Of a DNA stretch of 42,823 bases, positions 10,801 to 21,118 are shown piece after piece. Numbering within the stretch: position 1 is the first letter of the stretch; each line of letters opens with the position of its first letter. The notes below the pieces were generated by a model. It was given only the letters and a program-made list of their open reading frames with translations. It was not told the origin of the DNA and ran no database searches. The translations under genes were made by a program, and so were the position numbers. This DNA is from Burkholderiaceae bacterium (GTDB lineage: Bacteria; Pseudomonadota; Gammaproteobacteria; Burkholderiales; Burkholderiaceae_C): NCBI GenBank assembly GCA_030653255.1, contig JAURZS010000046.1:1-42823 (forward strand), given 5' to 3'.

Positions 10801-10992
10801 GCCGCGCTGCTGGGCGCGCTGCCGCTGATGCTGGGCACCGGTGTGGGCAGCGAGCTGCGCCAGCCGTTGGGCGTGACCATGGTGGGCGGACTGATCGTGA
10901 GCCAGCTGCTGACCCTGTTCACCACGCCCGTGATCTATCTGGGCTTTGCCGAGACAGCGCAGCGTTGGCGCGCGCGCAGGGCCCGCGCATGA
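7900..10992 (+). CDS. mdtB: RND efflux inner membrane transporter, MdtB-type
   Basis: A 1030-residue proton-driven RND permease. It begins [19 protein letters not shown], the usual first transmembrane helix, and has two large periplasmic loops and twelve transmembrane segments. TM4 carries the proton-relay pair Asp401-Asp402 ([14 protein letters not shown]), and TM10 has the [13 protein letters not shown] motif. MdtB and MdtC form a heteromultimeric pump in Enterobacteria exporting bile salts, novobiocin and other compounds; substrates here are inferred. Its TGA overlaps the mdtC ATG. A 785-residue reading frame on the opposite strand is an artefact of high GC. Confidence 0.95.
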   Translation: MNLSRLFILRPVATSLLMVAILISGLLAYRMLPLSALPEVDYPTIQVTTLYPGASPDVMTSAVTAPLERQFGQMPGLTQMSSTSSGGASVITLRFSLEVALDIAEQQVQAAINAGSNLLPADLPMPPTYSKVNPADAPVLTLAITSPSLQVIRVHDLVENRLAPKLSQVPGVGLVAIAGGRRPAVRIQTNPAAMAAANLSMEDIRSVINGANVNVAKGSFDGPARASTIDANDQLRSAAEYAGLIIAFKNGNPIRLSDIAEIVDDAENIRLAAWANTQPAVILNIQRQPGANVIETVDRIRALLPQLQSTLPASIDVQVLTDRTVTIRASVRDTQIELLFAVALVVAVIFVFLRSASATLIPSFAVPLSLIGTFGVMYMAGFSINNLTLMALTISTGFVVDDAIVMIENIARYVEKGEDPMQAALKGARQIGFTIISLTVSLIAVLIPLLFMGDVVGRLFHEFAITLAVAILISAVVSLTLTPMLCARLLKHTPEESHGRLYRLTGRFFEETIRRYGIMLDWVLERRTPTMLVFIATLVLTGLLYFVVPKGFFPVQDTGLIQGITEASQATSFSAMAERQQALAERVLQDSAVQSVSSFIGVDGANATLNAGRLLINLKPKAERAADSRDISAVVRRITEASRSVPGIELFMQPVQDLTIEDRVAKTQYQFLLSSPNSEELSRYTGLLLERLRGLPELADVASDLQDKGLQAYVEIDRAAAGRLGVNVAGITNALYNAYGQRLISTIFTQSNQYRVVLEVAPRYKVGPQALTSLYVPSSNGTQIPLSSVARVIERPAALAVNHVAQFPAVTISFNSAPGYSLGEAVKAITSAQAALDLPPSIETSFQGAALAFQASLGSTLLLILAAIVTMYIVLGVLYESYIHPVTILSTLPSAGLGALLALLAARLDLGIIAIIGIVLLIGIVKKNAIMMIDFALDAEREQGLSPREAIHQASLLRFRPILMTTLAALLGALPLMLGTGVGSELRQPLGVTMVGGLIVSQLLTLFTTPVIYLGFAETAQRWRARRARA

Positions 10993-13900
10993 ACATCTCC
11001 ACGCCCTTCATTCACCGGCCAGTGGCGACCACGCTGCTGACCCTGGGCATTGCGCTGGCCGGCATCATCAGCTTTACCCGGCTCGCGGTGGCGTCTTTGC
11101 CCCAGGTGGATTTCCCCACGATCTCGGTGTCGGCTTCGCTGCCAGGCGCCAGCCCCGAGACCATGGCGGCCACCGTTGCCACGCCGCTGGAGCGGGCACT
11201 GGGCGCCATCGCCGGCGTGACCGAAATGACCTCCTCCTCGTCGCTGGGCAACACGCGTGTGGTGCTGCAATTCGATTTGAACCGCGACATCAATGGCGCA
11301 GCGCGCGATGTGCAGGCGGCGATCAATGCCTCGCGCGCGCTGCTGCCCAGCGGCCTGCCCGGCAACCCTACCTACCGCAAGGTGAACCCGGCCGAGTCGC
11401 CGGTGATGATCATCGCGATGACTTCGGATGTGCTGACGCGCGGCCAGATGTACGACGCGGCCTCCACCGTGCTGGCGCAGCGCCTGTCGCAGGTCGAGGG
11501 CATCGGCGAAGTCAGCATCGGTGGCGGGGCGCTGCCGGCGGTGCGCGTGGAGATCGATCCCGACCGGCTGGCGGCCAACGGCATCGCCCTGGACGAAGTG
11601 CGCATCGCGCTCACGCAGACCAACGCCAACCGGCCCAAGGGCTCGGTCGAGGAAGGCGAGCGCAACTGGCAGATCGGCGCCAACGACCAGGCGCGCACGG
11701 CGGCCGAGTTCGCGCCGCTGATCCTGCGCTACCGCAGCGGCAATGCGGTGCGGCTGCAAGACGTGGCCGAGGTGATCGACTCCGTGCAGGACGTGCGCAA
11801 CTACGGTGTGGCCGACGGCAAGCCCTCAATCCTGCTGATCCTGACCAAGCAGCCCGGCGCCAATGTGATCGAGGCGGTGGACAAGGTCTATGCGCTGCTG
11901 CCGCAGCTGCGCGCCTCGATCCCGGCGGCCATCGACCTGAAGGTGGTGTCCGACCGCACGCCTACCATCCGCTCTTCGTTGCGCGAGATGGAGCGCGCCC
12001 TGGCAATCGCGGTCGGTCTGGTGATCCTTGTGGTGTTTCTGTTTCTGCGCAGCGCCCGCGTGGCGCTGATCCCCAGCGTGGCTGTGCCAGTGTCGCTGGC
12101 CGGCACCTTTGGCGTCATGTACCTGTGCGGCTACAGCCTGGACAATCTGTCTCTGATGGCGCTGACCGTGGCCACCGGCTTCGTCGTGGACGACGCCATC
12201 GTCGTGGTCGAGAACATCACGCGCCACATGGAGCGCGGCAAGACGGCGTTGCAGGCCAGCATCGACGGCGCGCGCGAGATCGGCTTCACCGTGGTGTCGA
12301 TCAGCCTGTCGCTGATTGCGGTGTTCCTGCCGATTCTGCTGATGGGCGGCATCGTGGGCCGGCTGTTCAGAGAGTTCGCGGTGGTGCTGTCTGCGGCCAT
12401 CCTGGTGTCCATGGTGGTGTCGCTGACGACCACGCCCATGATGTGCGCCGCCCTGCTCAAGCCACCGGGCCCGCCATCGGCGCGTTCGCGCCTGTCGCTG
12501 TGGGCCGAGCGCATGCAGCGCGCCATGCTGCGCGGCTATCGCCGTACGCTGGCCTGGGCCTTGCGACACCAGCCGGTGACTCTGCTGCTCCTGTTGTTGG
12601 TGATCGTGCTCAATGTGTACCTGTACACCGTCATTCCCAAAGGTTTCTTTCCGCAGCAGGACACGGGACGCATCGCGGGCTTCATCCAGGCCGATCAATC
12701 GACATCGTTCCAGGCCATGCAGCTGCGCCTGGATCGTTTTTTGTCCATTGTGCAGCGCGACCCGGCGGTCGAGAGCGTGACCGGATTCACCGGCGGCAGC
12801 CGGCGCAACACGGCGCAGATGTTCCTCACTCTCAAACCCCTGGCCGAGCGCAAAGTGAGTGCGGATCAGGTGGTGGCACGCCTGCGCGTGCAATTGGCGA
12901 GGGAGCCGGGCGCCAATCTGTTCCTGGTGCCGGTGCAGGACATCCGCATCGGCGGGCGTCAGGCCAATGCGCAGTACCAGTACACACTGCAGGCCGACGA
13001 TCTGGCGGACCTGCGCACCTGGGAGCCGCGCATTCGGCGCGCGCTGATGGAAGTGCGCGAGCTCGCCGACGTCAATACCGACCAGCAGGACCGAGGTCTG
13101 CAGACCTCGCTGGTGATAGACCGCGAGGCCGCTGCGCGCCTCGGGCTGTCGGTGCGTGCCATTGACAACACATTGAACAATGCCTTCGGCCAGCGCCAGG
13201 TCGGTGTGATCTACAACCCCCTGAACCAGTACCGTGTGGTGATGGAGATTGCGCCCAAGTACCTGCAGAGCCCGGAGTCATTGCGCAGCCTGTACTTCAT
13301 CTCCAATACCGGCCAGCGCGTGCCGCTGTCGGCGTTTGCGCGGCTGGAGCTGACCAACACCCCGCTGGCCGTCAACCACCAGGGCGGCGCGCCGGCGTCC
13401 ACCATCAGCTTCAACCTGCCGCTGGACGTGTCGCTGTCGCAGGCCACCGAGGCCGTGAACAGTGCCATCGCGGAGCTGGGCGTGCCGGTGTCGGTGCGCG
13501 GCACCTTCCAGGGTACGGCGCGCGCCTTTGCGCAATCGCTGGACAGCCAGCCGCTGCTGATTCTGGCCGCGCTGGTGGCGATCTATCTGGTGCTGGGCAT
13601 TCTGTACGAAAGCCTGATTCACCCGATCACCATCCTGTCCACACTGCCCTCGGCCGGTGTGGGCGCGCTGCTGGCGCTGATGATGTTCAACACCGAGTTC
13701 TCCATCATCGCGTTGATCGGGGTGATATTGCTGATCGGCATCGTCAAGAAAAACGCGATCATGATGATCGACTTTGCCATCACGCGGCAGCGCGAATCCC
13801 GCATGTCGGCCGCGCAGGCGATCTACCGGGCCTGCCAGCTGCGGGTGCGCCCCATTCTCATGACGACGGCCGCAGCGATCTTCGGCGCGATTCCGCTGGC

Positions 13901-14117
13901 GCTGCCCACGCTGTTTGGCGCCGGCGACGGCGCCGAGCTGCGCCGCCCGCTGGGCATAGCCGTGGTGGGCGGACTGATTCTGAGCCAGTTGCTCACGTTG
14001 TACAGCACGCCCGTGGTGTATGTTTTGATGGACCGGCTGCGCGCGCGCGCCCAGAGACGGCCTCGGCCGGCCCTGCCCGCGCCAGGCCTTGTCGGGGGAG
14101 TTGCAGATGCGGTCTGA
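10989..14117 (+). CDS. mdtC: RND efflux inner membrane transporter, MdtC-type
   Basis: A 1042-residue RND permease, partner of MdtB. It starts at ATG 10989 ([20 protein letters not shown]), which overlaps the mdtB TGA by 4 bp. An in-frame codon 24 bp upstream would place the start inside mdtB and is not needed. The proton-relay pair is Asp401-Asp402 ([14 protein letters not shown]) and TM10 again reads [13 protein letters not shown]. Both permeases keep the acidic pair. In the E. coli complex, B and C are reported to play different roles in transport and proton flow, which the sequence alone cannot resolve here. The 3' end overlaps the outer membrane factor start by 11 bp. Confidence 0.95.
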   Translation: MNISTPFIHRPVATTLLTLGIALAGIISFTRLAVASLPQVDFPTISVSASLPGASPETMAATVATPLERALGAIAGVTEMTSSSSLGNTRVVLQFDLNRDINGAARDVQAAINASRALLPSGLPGNPTYRKVNPAESPVMIIAMTSDVLTRGQMYDAASTVLAQRLSQVEGIGEVSIGGGALPAVRVEIDPDRLAANGIALDEVRIALTQTNANRPKGSVEEGERNWQIGANDQARTAAEFAPLILRYRSGNAVRLQDVAEVIDSVQDVRNYGVADGKPSILLILTKQPGANVIEAVDKVYALLPQLRASIPAAIDLKVVSDRTPTIRSSLREMERALAIAVGLVILVVFLFLRSARVALIPSVAVPVSLAGTFGVMYLCGYSLDNLSLMALTVATGFVVDDAIVVVENITRHMERGKTALQASIDGAREIGFTVVSISLSLIAVFLPILLMGGIVGRLFREFAVVLSAAILVSMVVSLTTTPMMCAALLKPPGPPSARSRLSLWAERMQRAMLRGYRRTLAWALRHQPVTLLLLLLVIVLNVYLYTVIPKGFFPQQDTGRIAGFIQADQSTSFQAMQLRLDRFLSIVQRDPAVESVTGFTGGSRRNTAQMFLTLKPLAERKVSADQVVARLRVQLAREPGANLFLVPVQDIRIGGRQANAQYQYTLQADDLADLRTWEPRIRRALMEVRELADVNTDQQDRGLQTSLVIDREAAARLGLSVRAIDNTLNNAFGQRQVGVIYNPLNQYRVVMEIAPKYLQSPESLRSLYFISNTGQRVPLSAFARLELTNTPLAVNHQGGAPASTISFNLPLDVSLSQATEAVNSAIAELGVPVSVRGTFQGTARAFAQSLDSQPLLILAALVAIYLVLGILYESLIHPITILSTLPSAGVGALLALMMFNTEFSIIALIGVILLIGIVKKNAIMMIDFAITRQRESRMSAAQAIYRACQLRVRPILMTTAAAIFGAIPLALPTLFGAGDGAELRRPLGIAVVGGLILSQLLTLYSTPVVYVLMDRLRARAQRRPRPALPAPGLVGGVADAV

Positions 14118-15546
14118 AGATAGTTCGACAGCGGCCCGCGGGGCGTTTTCTGCCTGGGGGTTTGCGACCCGGCTCGCGCCCAGGCTGTGTCTGTGCCTGA
14201 CCTTGGGCGCATTGATCGCGGGTTGCGCCAGCACGACCGACAGCTACCGCAGGCCCGAAGTCGCCACGCCTGCGGCGTTCAAGGAAGGCGCGCTGTGGCA
14301 GCAGGCGAACCCTCAGGCTGCCGAAGTTGGCGCCGAGTGGTGGCGGCTGTTCAAGGACCCTGCGCTCGATGGCCTGCAAGCGCGCCTTGTGGTGGACAAC
14401 CAGACACTGCGCGCCAGCCAGGCCCAGTACCGGGTGGCGCAGGCGGCGTTGGCGCGCAGCCAGTCGGCGTTGTTTCCCACGCTGGGCTTGAGCGCGGCGG
14501 CCGATCGCAGCCGTGCACGCGGCGGCAGCGCGGGCGATGGCTTCTCGCTTTCAGGCAGCGCCAGCTGGGAAATCGATCTGTGGGGCCGGGTGGCAGCCAC
14601 CGTGGACAACGCAGGTGCCAGCCTGCAGGCCAGCCAGGCCGACGTGGCGGCGGTGCGCCTTTCGCTGCAGGCAACACTGGTGCAGACCTACCATGCGATG
14701 CGTGCGGCCGAAGTGCAGGCCGCATTGCTCGAAAGCTCGCTGGGCTCATACCAGCGCTCGCTCGAGTTGACTCAGAACCGCTACAGCGCGGGCGTGGCCT
14801 CGGCTGCGGACGTGGCGCAGGCCCAGACCCAGTACAAGACCACGCAGGCCCAGCTGATTGAAGTGCGGGCCTCGCGCGCGCAACTGGAGCATGCCCTGGC
14901 CACCCTGGTGGGGCAGCCCGCGGCAGGCCTGAGCCTGGCCACCACGGCGCAGCTGCCGGCGCCGCCCGAGGTGCCGCTGCAAGTGCCTTCGCATCTGCTG
15001 GAGCGGCGGCCCGACATTGCCGCCGCCGAACGCCGCGTCGCGGCGGCCAACGCCCAGATCGGCGTGGCGCAGGCGGCCTTCTTTCCGGCCCTGACACTGT
15101 CGGCCAACGGCGGCTTCCGCAACGACACGTTGAGCGGTCTGTTCAGCGCGCCCAATCTGTTCTGGTCCCTGGGCCCTGCGCTGGCGCTGGCTCTGCTCGA
15201 TGGCGGCGCGCGTCAGGCGGGCATCGATTCGGCCCGGGCCAGCACCGACCAGGCCACGGCCAACTACCGCCAGACCGTGCTCAGTGCTTTCCAGGAAGTG
15301 GAGGACAACCTTGTACTCGCCACCAGTCTGCAGGCCCAGGCCGAGGCGCAGAATGAAGCGATGGTGGCTGCGCGGCGCGCGCTGGAGATCGCGACCAACC
15401 AGTACCAGGCCGGTACCGTGAGCTACCTCAATGTGGTCACGGCGCAGGCGGCGGCGCTGTCTTCGGAGCGCAATCTGCTCGATCTGCGCACGCGCAGGTT
15501 GGCCGCCATCAATCAGTTGCTGAAGAACCTGGCCGGCTCGTGGTGA
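14107..15546 (+). CDS. Outer membrane efflux lipoprotein, NodT/OprM family
   Basis: A 479-residue TolC-like channel subunit that completes the tripartite pump. A lipobox LIAGC places the acylated Cys at residue 40. The OEP domain is duplicated: [18 protein letters not shown] followed by helical hairpins, then [19 protein letters not shown], which is diagnostic for NodT-type factors, and [15 protein letters not shown] near the end. ATG 14107 is preceded by GGGGGAG at good spacing and lies inside the end of mdtC, so translation is coupled. The last 38 bp overlap the convergent glycosyltransferase gene. Confidence 0.93.
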   Translation: MRSEDSSTAARGAFSAWGFATRLAPRLCLCLTLGALIAGCASTTDSYRRPEVATPAAFKEGALWQQANPQAAEVGAEWWRLFKDPALDGLQARLVVDNQTLRASQAQYRVAQAALARSQSALFPTLGLSAAADRSRARGGSAGDGFSLSGSASWEIDLWGRVAATVDNAGASLQASQADVAAVRLSLQATLVQTYHAMRAAEVQAALLESSLGSYQRSLELTQNRYSAGVASAADVAQAQTQYKTTQAQLIEVRASRAQLEHALATLVGQPAAGLSLATTAQLPAPPEVPLQVPSHLLERRPDIAAAERRVAAANAQIGVAQAAFFPALTLSANGGFRNDTLSGLFSAPNLFWSLGPALALALLDGGARQAGIDSARASTDQATANYRQTVLSAFQEVEDNLVLATSLQAQAEAQNEAMVAARRALEIATNQYQAGTVSYLNVVTAQAAALSSERNLLDLRTRRLAAINQLLKNLAGSW

Positions 15547-16984
15547 GCGCGCCCAGTTGCTCCAGCACATTGCGGTAGAGCAGATCGACGTAGTCGGGCG
15601 TCAGCTTCGGGCCTTCGGTGGCCAGACGCCGGTACAGGCCGCCCGTGAGCCACTTCTCGCAGAAGTACTTCAAGTCCAGCAACTTGCGCTTGCGCGTGCC
15701 TGCTTCGTTGAAGTCGGTGGACGCGCCGCCCTCGTGGATGCATTCGGCCTGCCCCACGGCGTGGCATTCCCAGCCGCGGCTGCGCGCCGTGAAGCAGAAG
15801 TCTGCATCGGAGCAGATGAAAGCCATGTGGGGATCGAGCAGGCCGCAGTCGCGCAGCGTCTGCGCGCGCAGCATCATGGCCGCGCCCGTGACCCATGGCG
15901 TCGAGCGTGAACTCATGCGGCCGCTGGCGTCCGTCGGGGGCAGCGTGAGGTGCTGTCCGAAGGGGAAAGCATCCACCGAGCCCGCCCAGGTGATGGCGCC
16001 GTCGCTGTTGCGCTGCAGCGGCCCGCAGACGCCGGCGCGCGGATTGCGGTCCATGAACGCGGCCAGGTTCTCTATGGCCGTGGGTTCCAGGTAGCAGTCC
16101 TGGTTGAGCAGCAGGTAATAGCGAATGCCGCCAAGCTCCAGCCCATGGCGCAGGCCCTCGTTGATGGCGCCCGTGAAGAAGATATTGTCCTGCGAGTTGT
16201 CGCGCACATAGATGCGCAGACGCGCGCTGGCGCTTTGCGCGCGCAGCTGGGCAATGCAGCGGTCGAGTTGGTCGCGCCGCTTGTAGTAGGGAATGACGAC
16301 GAAGATGTCCTGCTGCGATGCCGCCTGGCTGTTCGTGTTCTGGCTGGCGCGGCGCTGGTCTTCGCTTTCTTTCGTCAGGTGCTCCACCTCGGCGGTGCCC
16401 AGCCGGCGGATGTTGGCCGCGCCGGGAAAGCGCGCGCTGATGCGCCCGGCCGGTGGCGGCGCATCGGCCTGCGCCGGCTTGCGGAACACGGCCATGAAGT
16501 CATTCCACTGGTCGTCGATCTGCGGCAGGATGGCCGACTCGATCAGCTCTGCGCTGCGGCCCTCACGCCGGGCCCAGGCCACCAGCGCCAGCCCGGCATC
16601 CGGATAGAAGCGCCAGTTGTCGCCGGGGTAGCTGTGGTAGTGGCCGTTGGACGGCGCATTGAGCAAAAAGTACCCGCCCGGCTTCAGCACACGCAGTATC
16701 TCCAGGAAACTGACCCAGAAGAATTGATCGTGCTCGAAGCAGGACGTGCTGACGATGAGATCGAAGCTGTCATCCGCAAACGGCAGCGGCGAGCCGGCCT
16801 CGACGACATGGTCCACACCCGGTCCGCTGGCGATGTCGATGCCGAGGTACGCCATGTCGGCGGGCGCGCAGGCCCGCAGACTGCCGTTGATGTTCATCGC
16901 GCCGACGTCCAGCACCCGGCGATGCCCCGGCTGCCGGTAGATTTCGAAGAAATGACGGCCTGCGGCAAAGGCGGAAGGATGCAT
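15509..16984 (-). CDS. Fusion of class I methyltransferase and GT2 glycosyltransferase
   Basis: A 491-residue two-domain protein. The N-terminal half is a class I methyltransferase: motif I VLDVGAMNING (from residue 24), DSFDLIVSTSCFEHDQFF and LKPGGYFLLNAPSN. After a polar Gln/Ser/Asn-rich linker, a GT2 glycosyltransferase begins at about residue 225 (DIFVVIPYYKRRDQLDRC). It has LLLNQDCYLEP in the DxD region, VTGAAMMLRAQTL and SDADFCFTARSRGWE. It probably builds and methylates a sugar in a surface glycan. ATG 16984 has AGGA upstream; the open frame extends further but without family similarity. It stands next to cca and convergent to the pump, away from any recognisable polysaccharide cluster. 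Confidence 0.82.
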   Translation of the reverse strand: MHPSAFAAGRHFFEIYRQPGHRRVLDVGAMNINGSLRACAPADMAYLGIDIASGPGVDHVVEAGSPLPFADDSFDLIVSTSCFEHDQFFWVSFLEILRVLKPGGYFLLNAPSNGHYHSYPGDNWRFYPDAGLALVAWARREGRSAELIESAILPQIDDQWNDFMAVFRKPAQADAPPPAGRISARFPGAANIRRLGTAEVEHLTKESEDQRRASQNTNSQAASQQDIFVVIPYYKRRDQLDRCIAQLRAQSASARLRIYVRDNSQDNIFFTGAINEGLRHGLELGGIRYYLLLNQDCYLEPTAIENLAAFMDRNPRAGVCGPLQRNSDGAITWAGSVDAFPFGQHLTLPPTDASGRMSSRSTPWVTGAAMMLRAQTLRDCGLLDPHMAFICSDADFCFTARSRGWECHAVGQAECIHEGGASTDFNEAGTRKRKLLDLKYFCEKWLTGGLYRRLATEGPKLTPDYVDLLYRNVLEQLGALTTSRPGSSATD

Positions 16985-17016
16985 GCATATTCCTGCGTGA
17001 GGCGATGCCGGGAATT

Positions 17017-18264
17017 CTAGGTCTGCGCCGCCGCAATCGCGGCCACGCGCGCCTCGTGGATCCTTTGCCCCACCTGCGGCCCTGACAAACCGGCCTGCGC
17101 CGCCTGCGCGGCCACCTCGCTGGTGGACACCGATTGCGCCGCTGCCAGCACGCCCGACAGGCGCTGCGTGGGCGCGTAAGCCAGATCGGCCAGCCCCAGG
17201 CGTCCGCGCGCGTCGCACTCGCAGGCCAGCAGCACCTCCTGGAAGCGCGCGGGTTTGCGAAAGGCGTCGCAGCGCTCCAGCAGCCGCACCAGTGCCGCCG
17301 GGCCGAAGTCGGCGCTGCGGTGGATATTGCCGTGCTCGCGTGCCACCACCTCCGCCAGCTCGCGGCATTCGGTGGGCACGCGCAGCCGCTCGCACAGCGC
17401 GCGCAGCAGGCGCACGCTGCGCTCCTCATGGCCGATGTGGCGCGGCAGGGCCTCGGGCGCCGTCGTGCCCTTGCCCAGGTCGTGACACAGGCAGGCAAAG
17501 CGCACCGCCAGCGAGGCCTGCAAGCGGGCCGCCATGTCCAGCACCATCATCAGGTGGATGCCGGTGTCGACTTCCGGGTGATGCTCAGCGCTTTGCGGCA
17601 CACCCCACAGACGGTCGACCTCGGGCAGCAGCCGCGTCAGCGCGCCGCACTCGCGCAACTGCGCAAACATGCGCGAGGGGTGACTCTCCGTGAGCCCGCG
17701 CGCCAGCTCCTGCCACACGCGCTCGCTCACCAGCGCATCGACCTCGCCATCGTCCACCATGTGCCGCATCAGTGTCTGGGTGTCTGCGGCCACGGAAAAA
17801 TCGTGAAAGCGCGCGGCAAAACGGGCCACGCGCAGAATGCGCACCGGGTCTTCGCGAAAGGCATCGGTGGTGTGGCGCAACACCTTGTCTCGCAGATCGG
17901 CCTGCCCGCCAAAAGGGTCGACCAGCTGGCCAAGGTCCGGCTGAAGCGCGCCCGGGGGTAGAGGCGCGGCCATGGCATTGATGGTCAGGTCGCGCCGCGC
18001 CAGGTCTTCTTCGAGCGTGACCTCTGGCGCAGCGTGAAAGCTGAAACCCTTGTAGCCGCGCGCGGTCTTGCGCTCGGTGCGGGCCAGCGCGTATTCCTCG
18101 CGGGTTTCGGGATGGAGAAACACTGGAAAATCCTGGCCCACCGGCAGAAAACCCAGGGCCACGAGTTCCTCTGGCGTAGCGCCCACCACCACCCAGTCAT
18201 GGTCCTGCACCGGCAGGCCCAGCAAGGCATCGCGCACCGCACCGCCGACGAGGTAGATCTCCAT
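17017..18264 (-). CDS. cca: CCA tRNA nucleotidyltransferase (bifunctional type)
   Basis: Adds or repairs the 3' CCA of tRNA. The 415-residue protein begins MEIYLVGGAVRDALLG, with the catalytic DHD at residues 21-23 and the ARRDLTINAMA motif of class II CCA enzymes. RILRVARFAARF follows in the body domain. A C-terminal HD domain (HHPEVDTGIHLMMVLD, then FACLCHDLGKG) is typical of the gammaproteobacterial/betaproteobacterial bifunctional form with phosphatase and phosphodiesterase activity. It lies 43 bp after gst and 32 bp before the methyltransferase/GT2 gene on the same strand. Confidence 0.96.
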   Translation of the reverse strand: MEIYLVGGAVRDALLGLPVQDHDWVVVGATPEELVALGFLPVGQDFPVFLHPETREEYALARTERKTARGYKGFSFHAAPEVTLEEDLARRDLTINAMAAPLPPGALQPDLGQLVDPFGGQADLRDKVLRHTTDAFREDPVRILRVARFAARFHDFSVAADTQTLMRHMVDDGEVDALVSERVWQELARGLTESHPSRMFAQLRECGALTRLLPEVDRLWGVPQSAEHHPEVDTGIHLMMVLDMAARLQASLAVRFACLCHDLGKGTTAPEALPRHIGHEERSVRLLRALCERLRVPTECRELAEVVAREHGNIHRSADFGPAALVRLLERCDAFRKPARFQEVLLACECDARGRLGLADLAYAPTQRLSGVLAAAQSVSTSEVAAQAAQAGLSGPQVGQRIHEARVAAIAAAQT

Positions 18265-18307
18265 GCCTCAAGTGTAGGCGCGCCGCACGCAGACGCAGCG
18301 GCTGCCC

Positions 18308-19003
18308 TCAGCGCGAAAGACGGTACGGTTCCTCGAAATCCCGAAAATCCTGCTCGGCCAGCGCCCCGTCGATCCAGTGCCTGACGCCCGGCAGCGCGCT
18401 CACGCGGCCGATGTAGTCCGTGATGTGATCCGGCACCGGCAGGGCATAGGTCGCCAGCCGCATGCAGATCGGCGCGAAGAACGCATCGGCGATGGTGAAA
18501 TGACCGAACAGCAGACCCGCGCTGTCGCTGGCACCGTATTCGCGCAACAACTCGCTCCACAACGCGACAATGCGCTGCACATCCTGGCGCACGCCCGGCT
18601 TGTCGCGCCAGACCAGGCGGCCGATCTCGGGCAGCGAGGCCTCGATGTTCATGGGGCAGTGATTACGCAGCGCGCCGAAGCCCGAATGCATCTCGGCGCA
18701 GGCACTGCGGGCGCGGGCGCGCGCACGTGGGTCCACAGGCCACAGCCGCTTGTCCGGGAAAGTCTCGGCCAGGTATTCGGCAATGGCCAGCGAGTCCCAG
18801 ACCACCAGACCGTCGTCCACCAGCACGGGCACCTTGCCGCTGGGGCTCAGGCCCTGCAAGGCGCGCCGGAAGCTGGAATCCGCCTCAAAAGAATCGAAGC
18901 GGACCATGACCTCCTCGAAATCAATACCGGACTGCTTGAGCAGCACACCGCTGCGCATGGACCAGGACGAATAATTCTTGTTGCCGATATAGAGCTTGCG
19001 CAT
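18308..19003 (-). CDS. Glutathione S-transferase family protein
   Basis: A 231-residue GST fold. The N-terminal thioredoxin-like domain reads KLYIGNKNYSSWSMR, with candidate catalytic Ser residues near position 11-13, then GKVPVLVDDGLVVWDSLAI, where the cis-Pro and the Asp-Ser pair bind glutathione. The C-terminal helical domain includes GHFTIADAFFAPI. The SSWSMR form resembles zeta/YfcF-like bacterial GSTs. The substrate is unknown; a cytosolic detoxification or isomerase role is a family inference. It lies between slt and cca on the same strand. Confidence 0.88.
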   Translation of the reverse strand: MRKLYIGNKNYSSWSMRSGVLLKQSGIDFEEVMVRFDSFEADSSFRRALQGLSPSGKVPVLVDDGLVVWDSLAIAEYLAETFPDKRLWPVDPRARARARSACAEMHSGFGALRNHCPMNIEASLPEIGRLVWRDKPGVRQDVQRIVALWSELLREYGASDSAGLLFGHFTIADAFFAPICMRLATYALPVPDHITDYIGRVSALPGVRHWIDGALAEQDFRDFEEPYRLSR

Positions 19004-19096
19004 GGTGGGCTTTCCTTCAGGACCAAGCCTGCATGCTACCGCCGCCGGGCCACACCATTGATGCGAAATGCGGCGCCGATTGATGCCGCACCCGGC

Positions 19097-21109
19097 TCAG
19101 GGCAGGTCGCGGCTGGGCTCGGGCGTGGAGGCGTCGCGCGGGCCGACAAACCCCAGCCGCGCCTTGAGCGACTGCGGCTGCCCGCTGATCAGCGCCGCAT
19201 AGTTGGTGGTGTTGGACAAGACCTTCTTGACGTAGTCCCGCGTCTCGTTGAAGGGCACGTTCTCGGCCCAGATGGCGGCCTCCAGCACCGGCCCATTGCG
19301 CCAGTTGCGCGGGCGGCCAGGTCCGGCGTTGTAGGCGGCAGCGGCCAGCGGCAACGAGCCGGCAAAGTCGTCGAGCACCAGCTTGAGGTAGGCCGTTCCG
19401 ATGGCGATATTGGTGTCGCGGTCGGTGATCTTGTCGGTGGTGAAGCCGCTCAAGCCGATCTTGCGCGCGGTCCAGCGCGCCGTGGCGGGCATGACCTGCA
19501 TCAGGCCCGAGGCGCCGACCCCGGAGCGCGCGTCCATGATGAAACGGCTTTCCTGCCGGATCAGCCCGTAGACATAAGCCGGGTCCAGGGCGATCTCGCG
19601 GGTGCGCTTGAGCACGGCATCGCGAAACGGCATCGGAAAGCGCTGCTCGAAGTCGACCTCGGTGCGCGTGCGCTCGCTGGTGTTGATGCAGCGGTCCCAG
19701 ACCTCGCGATCGCAGGCAAACTGCGCGGCGGCCAGAAGTTCGCGCTCGCTCATGCCGCCTTGCTTGGCCAGATTGGCGCCATAGTTCCACTCGCGCACGC
19801 CCTCGCTGCGCAGGCCCAGGGCAATGGCCTGCAGGCCGCGCACCAGGCTGGGGTTGCGGCGCGCGGCCTCGCGTTCTTCGGCAGTGAGGGGCGCGGGACG
19901 CGGCGGCGTGCTGATCTTGCGGCCCAGCTCTTCCGAAGCAAGCTGCTCATAAAAGCCGCGCGGCGAGGCGATCGACTCCAACAGGGCCTGTGCCTGCGCG
20001 GCGTCCGTGCCTATGGCCGTGTCAGTACGTGCGGCAGCGGCACGGGCCTTGAGCGCGCGCGCCTTCCAGTAGACCCAGGTCGAGTCCCGGCGCGGGCCTT
20101 CTTCCATGGCATCGATGGCGGAAAGTACGGCCGGCCAGCGCGGCTGGGCGCCGGCACGCAGCGCGGCGCGGACCTTCCAGGCCAGCATGTCCTGAGAGAG
20201 ATCGGCATCGCGCGTGACCTTGTCAAAATGCACCATGGCGTCGCCAGTCAGACGGATGGCCACCTGGCGACCGATCACGCCCCAGACCCAGTTGCGCTCC
20301 TCTGCCGTGAGCTGCGGGCCCCATTTGTTCTCCAACTGATAGGCGGCAGAGTCGGCATCGCTGCTGGCGAGCTTGATCAGCCCGAGCATGATGATCTCCT
20401 TGCGCTGGCGCGTCACGGCAATCACCTTGCCCGCCAGAAAACGCGCCGGGCTGGCCTGAATCTCGGCGAGCATGCCCAAGGCCTCGGGCGCCACCACGGT
20501 CACGGCGCGCGCCACCGCGCGCGGCCGGTTGGCCTCCATCGACAAGCGGGCCTTGCGCCAGATGTCCGGCGGACTGAGCCGCTGCGTGCCCTCGCGCTCG
20601 GCCAAGAGCCGCTCGGCCGCCAACGCGCAGGCCTCACCCGCCTCGTGCTGGGCGTACCAGAGCCGGCGCACCTCATCGGCCAGCCCGGCCCGCGATGCGC
20701 CGCCGTTCATGTGCTCGATCAGCAGGGCGTAGCAGCGCACCTGCGAATCGTCGTTCATCCTGAATTTGGGATACTCGGCAGAGAAACCAGACCAGTCGCG
20801 GCGGGTGCCCAACAGCAGCAGCCAGTCGTTGCGCAGCCGGTCTTCCTGGTAGGTGCCGGCATAGCGGGTGAAGAAATCCTGCACGTCCTGCGCCGGGGCC
20901 TCTTCCAGCCGGGCCCGCAGTTCCCAATAGGCGGCCCAGGGCTCCAGCGCATGGCCACGCGCTTGCGGCAGCAACTGCGAGAGCTTTTTGCGGTCTGCGC
21001 GCTTGAAAGCCTGGCTCATTTCGAGGATGACATCGTCTCCGCGGGGCTGGGCCTGCGCGCCCAGGCTCAGGACCAGGGCGATCGATGTCAGAATGGTTTG
21101 AAACAGCAT
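19097..21109 (-). CDS. slt: Soluble lytic murein transglycosylase (Slt70-like)
   Basis: A 670-residue periplasmic lytic transglycosylase that cleaves peptidoglycan with formation of 1,6-anhydromuramic ends. It has a cleavable signal peptide (MLFQTILTSIALVLSLGAQA), a long alpha-superhelical U/L region (about residues 30-480) and a C-terminal SLT domain. The catalytic Glu is about residue 520 in LIRQESRF, followed by GLMQVMPATA and AAAYNAGPGRPRNW. ATG 21109 is chosen because the signal peptide starts there. The divergent fau ATG is only 9 bp away, so each gene's promoter must lie within or against the other's 5' end. Confidence 0.93.
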   Translation of the reverse strand: MLFQTILTSIALVLSLGAQAQPRGDDVILEMSQAFKRADRKKLSQLLPQARGHALEPWAAYWELRARLEEAPAQDVQDFFTRYAGTYQEDRLRNDWLLLLGTRRDWSGFSAEYPKFRMNDDSQVRCYALLIEHMNGGASRAGLADEVRRLWYAQHEAGEACALAAERLLAEREGTQRLSPPDIWRKARLSMEANRPRAVARAVTVVAPEALGMLAEIQASPARFLAGKVIAVTRQRKEIIMLGLIKLASSDADSAAYQLENKWGPQLTAEERNWVWGVIGRQVAIRLTGDAMVHFDKVTRDADLSQDMLAWKVRAALRAGAQPRWPAVLSAIDAMEEGPRRDSTWVYWKARALKARAAAARTDTAIGTDAAQAQALLESIASPRGFYEQLASEELGRKISTPPRPAPLTAEEREAARRNPSLVRGLQAIALGLRSEGVREWNYGANLAKQGGMSERELLAAAQFACDREVWDRCINTSERTRTEVDFEQRFPMPFRDAVLKRTREIALDPAYVYGLIRQESRFIMDARSGVGASGLMQVMPATARWTARKIGLSGFTTDKITDRDTNIAIGTAYLKLVLDDFAGSLPLAAAAYNAGPGRPRNWRNGPVLEAAIWAENVPFNETRDYVKKVLSNTTNYAALISGQPQSLKARLGFVGPRDASTPEPSRDLP

Positions 21110-21118
21110 GGGGTCATT

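Noticed and set aside
10946-13165. 739-codon plus-strand frame overlapping mdtC
   Set aside because: Same strand but a different frame from mdtC; composition is Arg/Ala/Gly with no domain, while mdtC has every RND motif.
18377-21118. Long upstream extension of the fau frame
   Set aside because: It runs antisense through gst and slt; the family N-terminus begins at about 21119.
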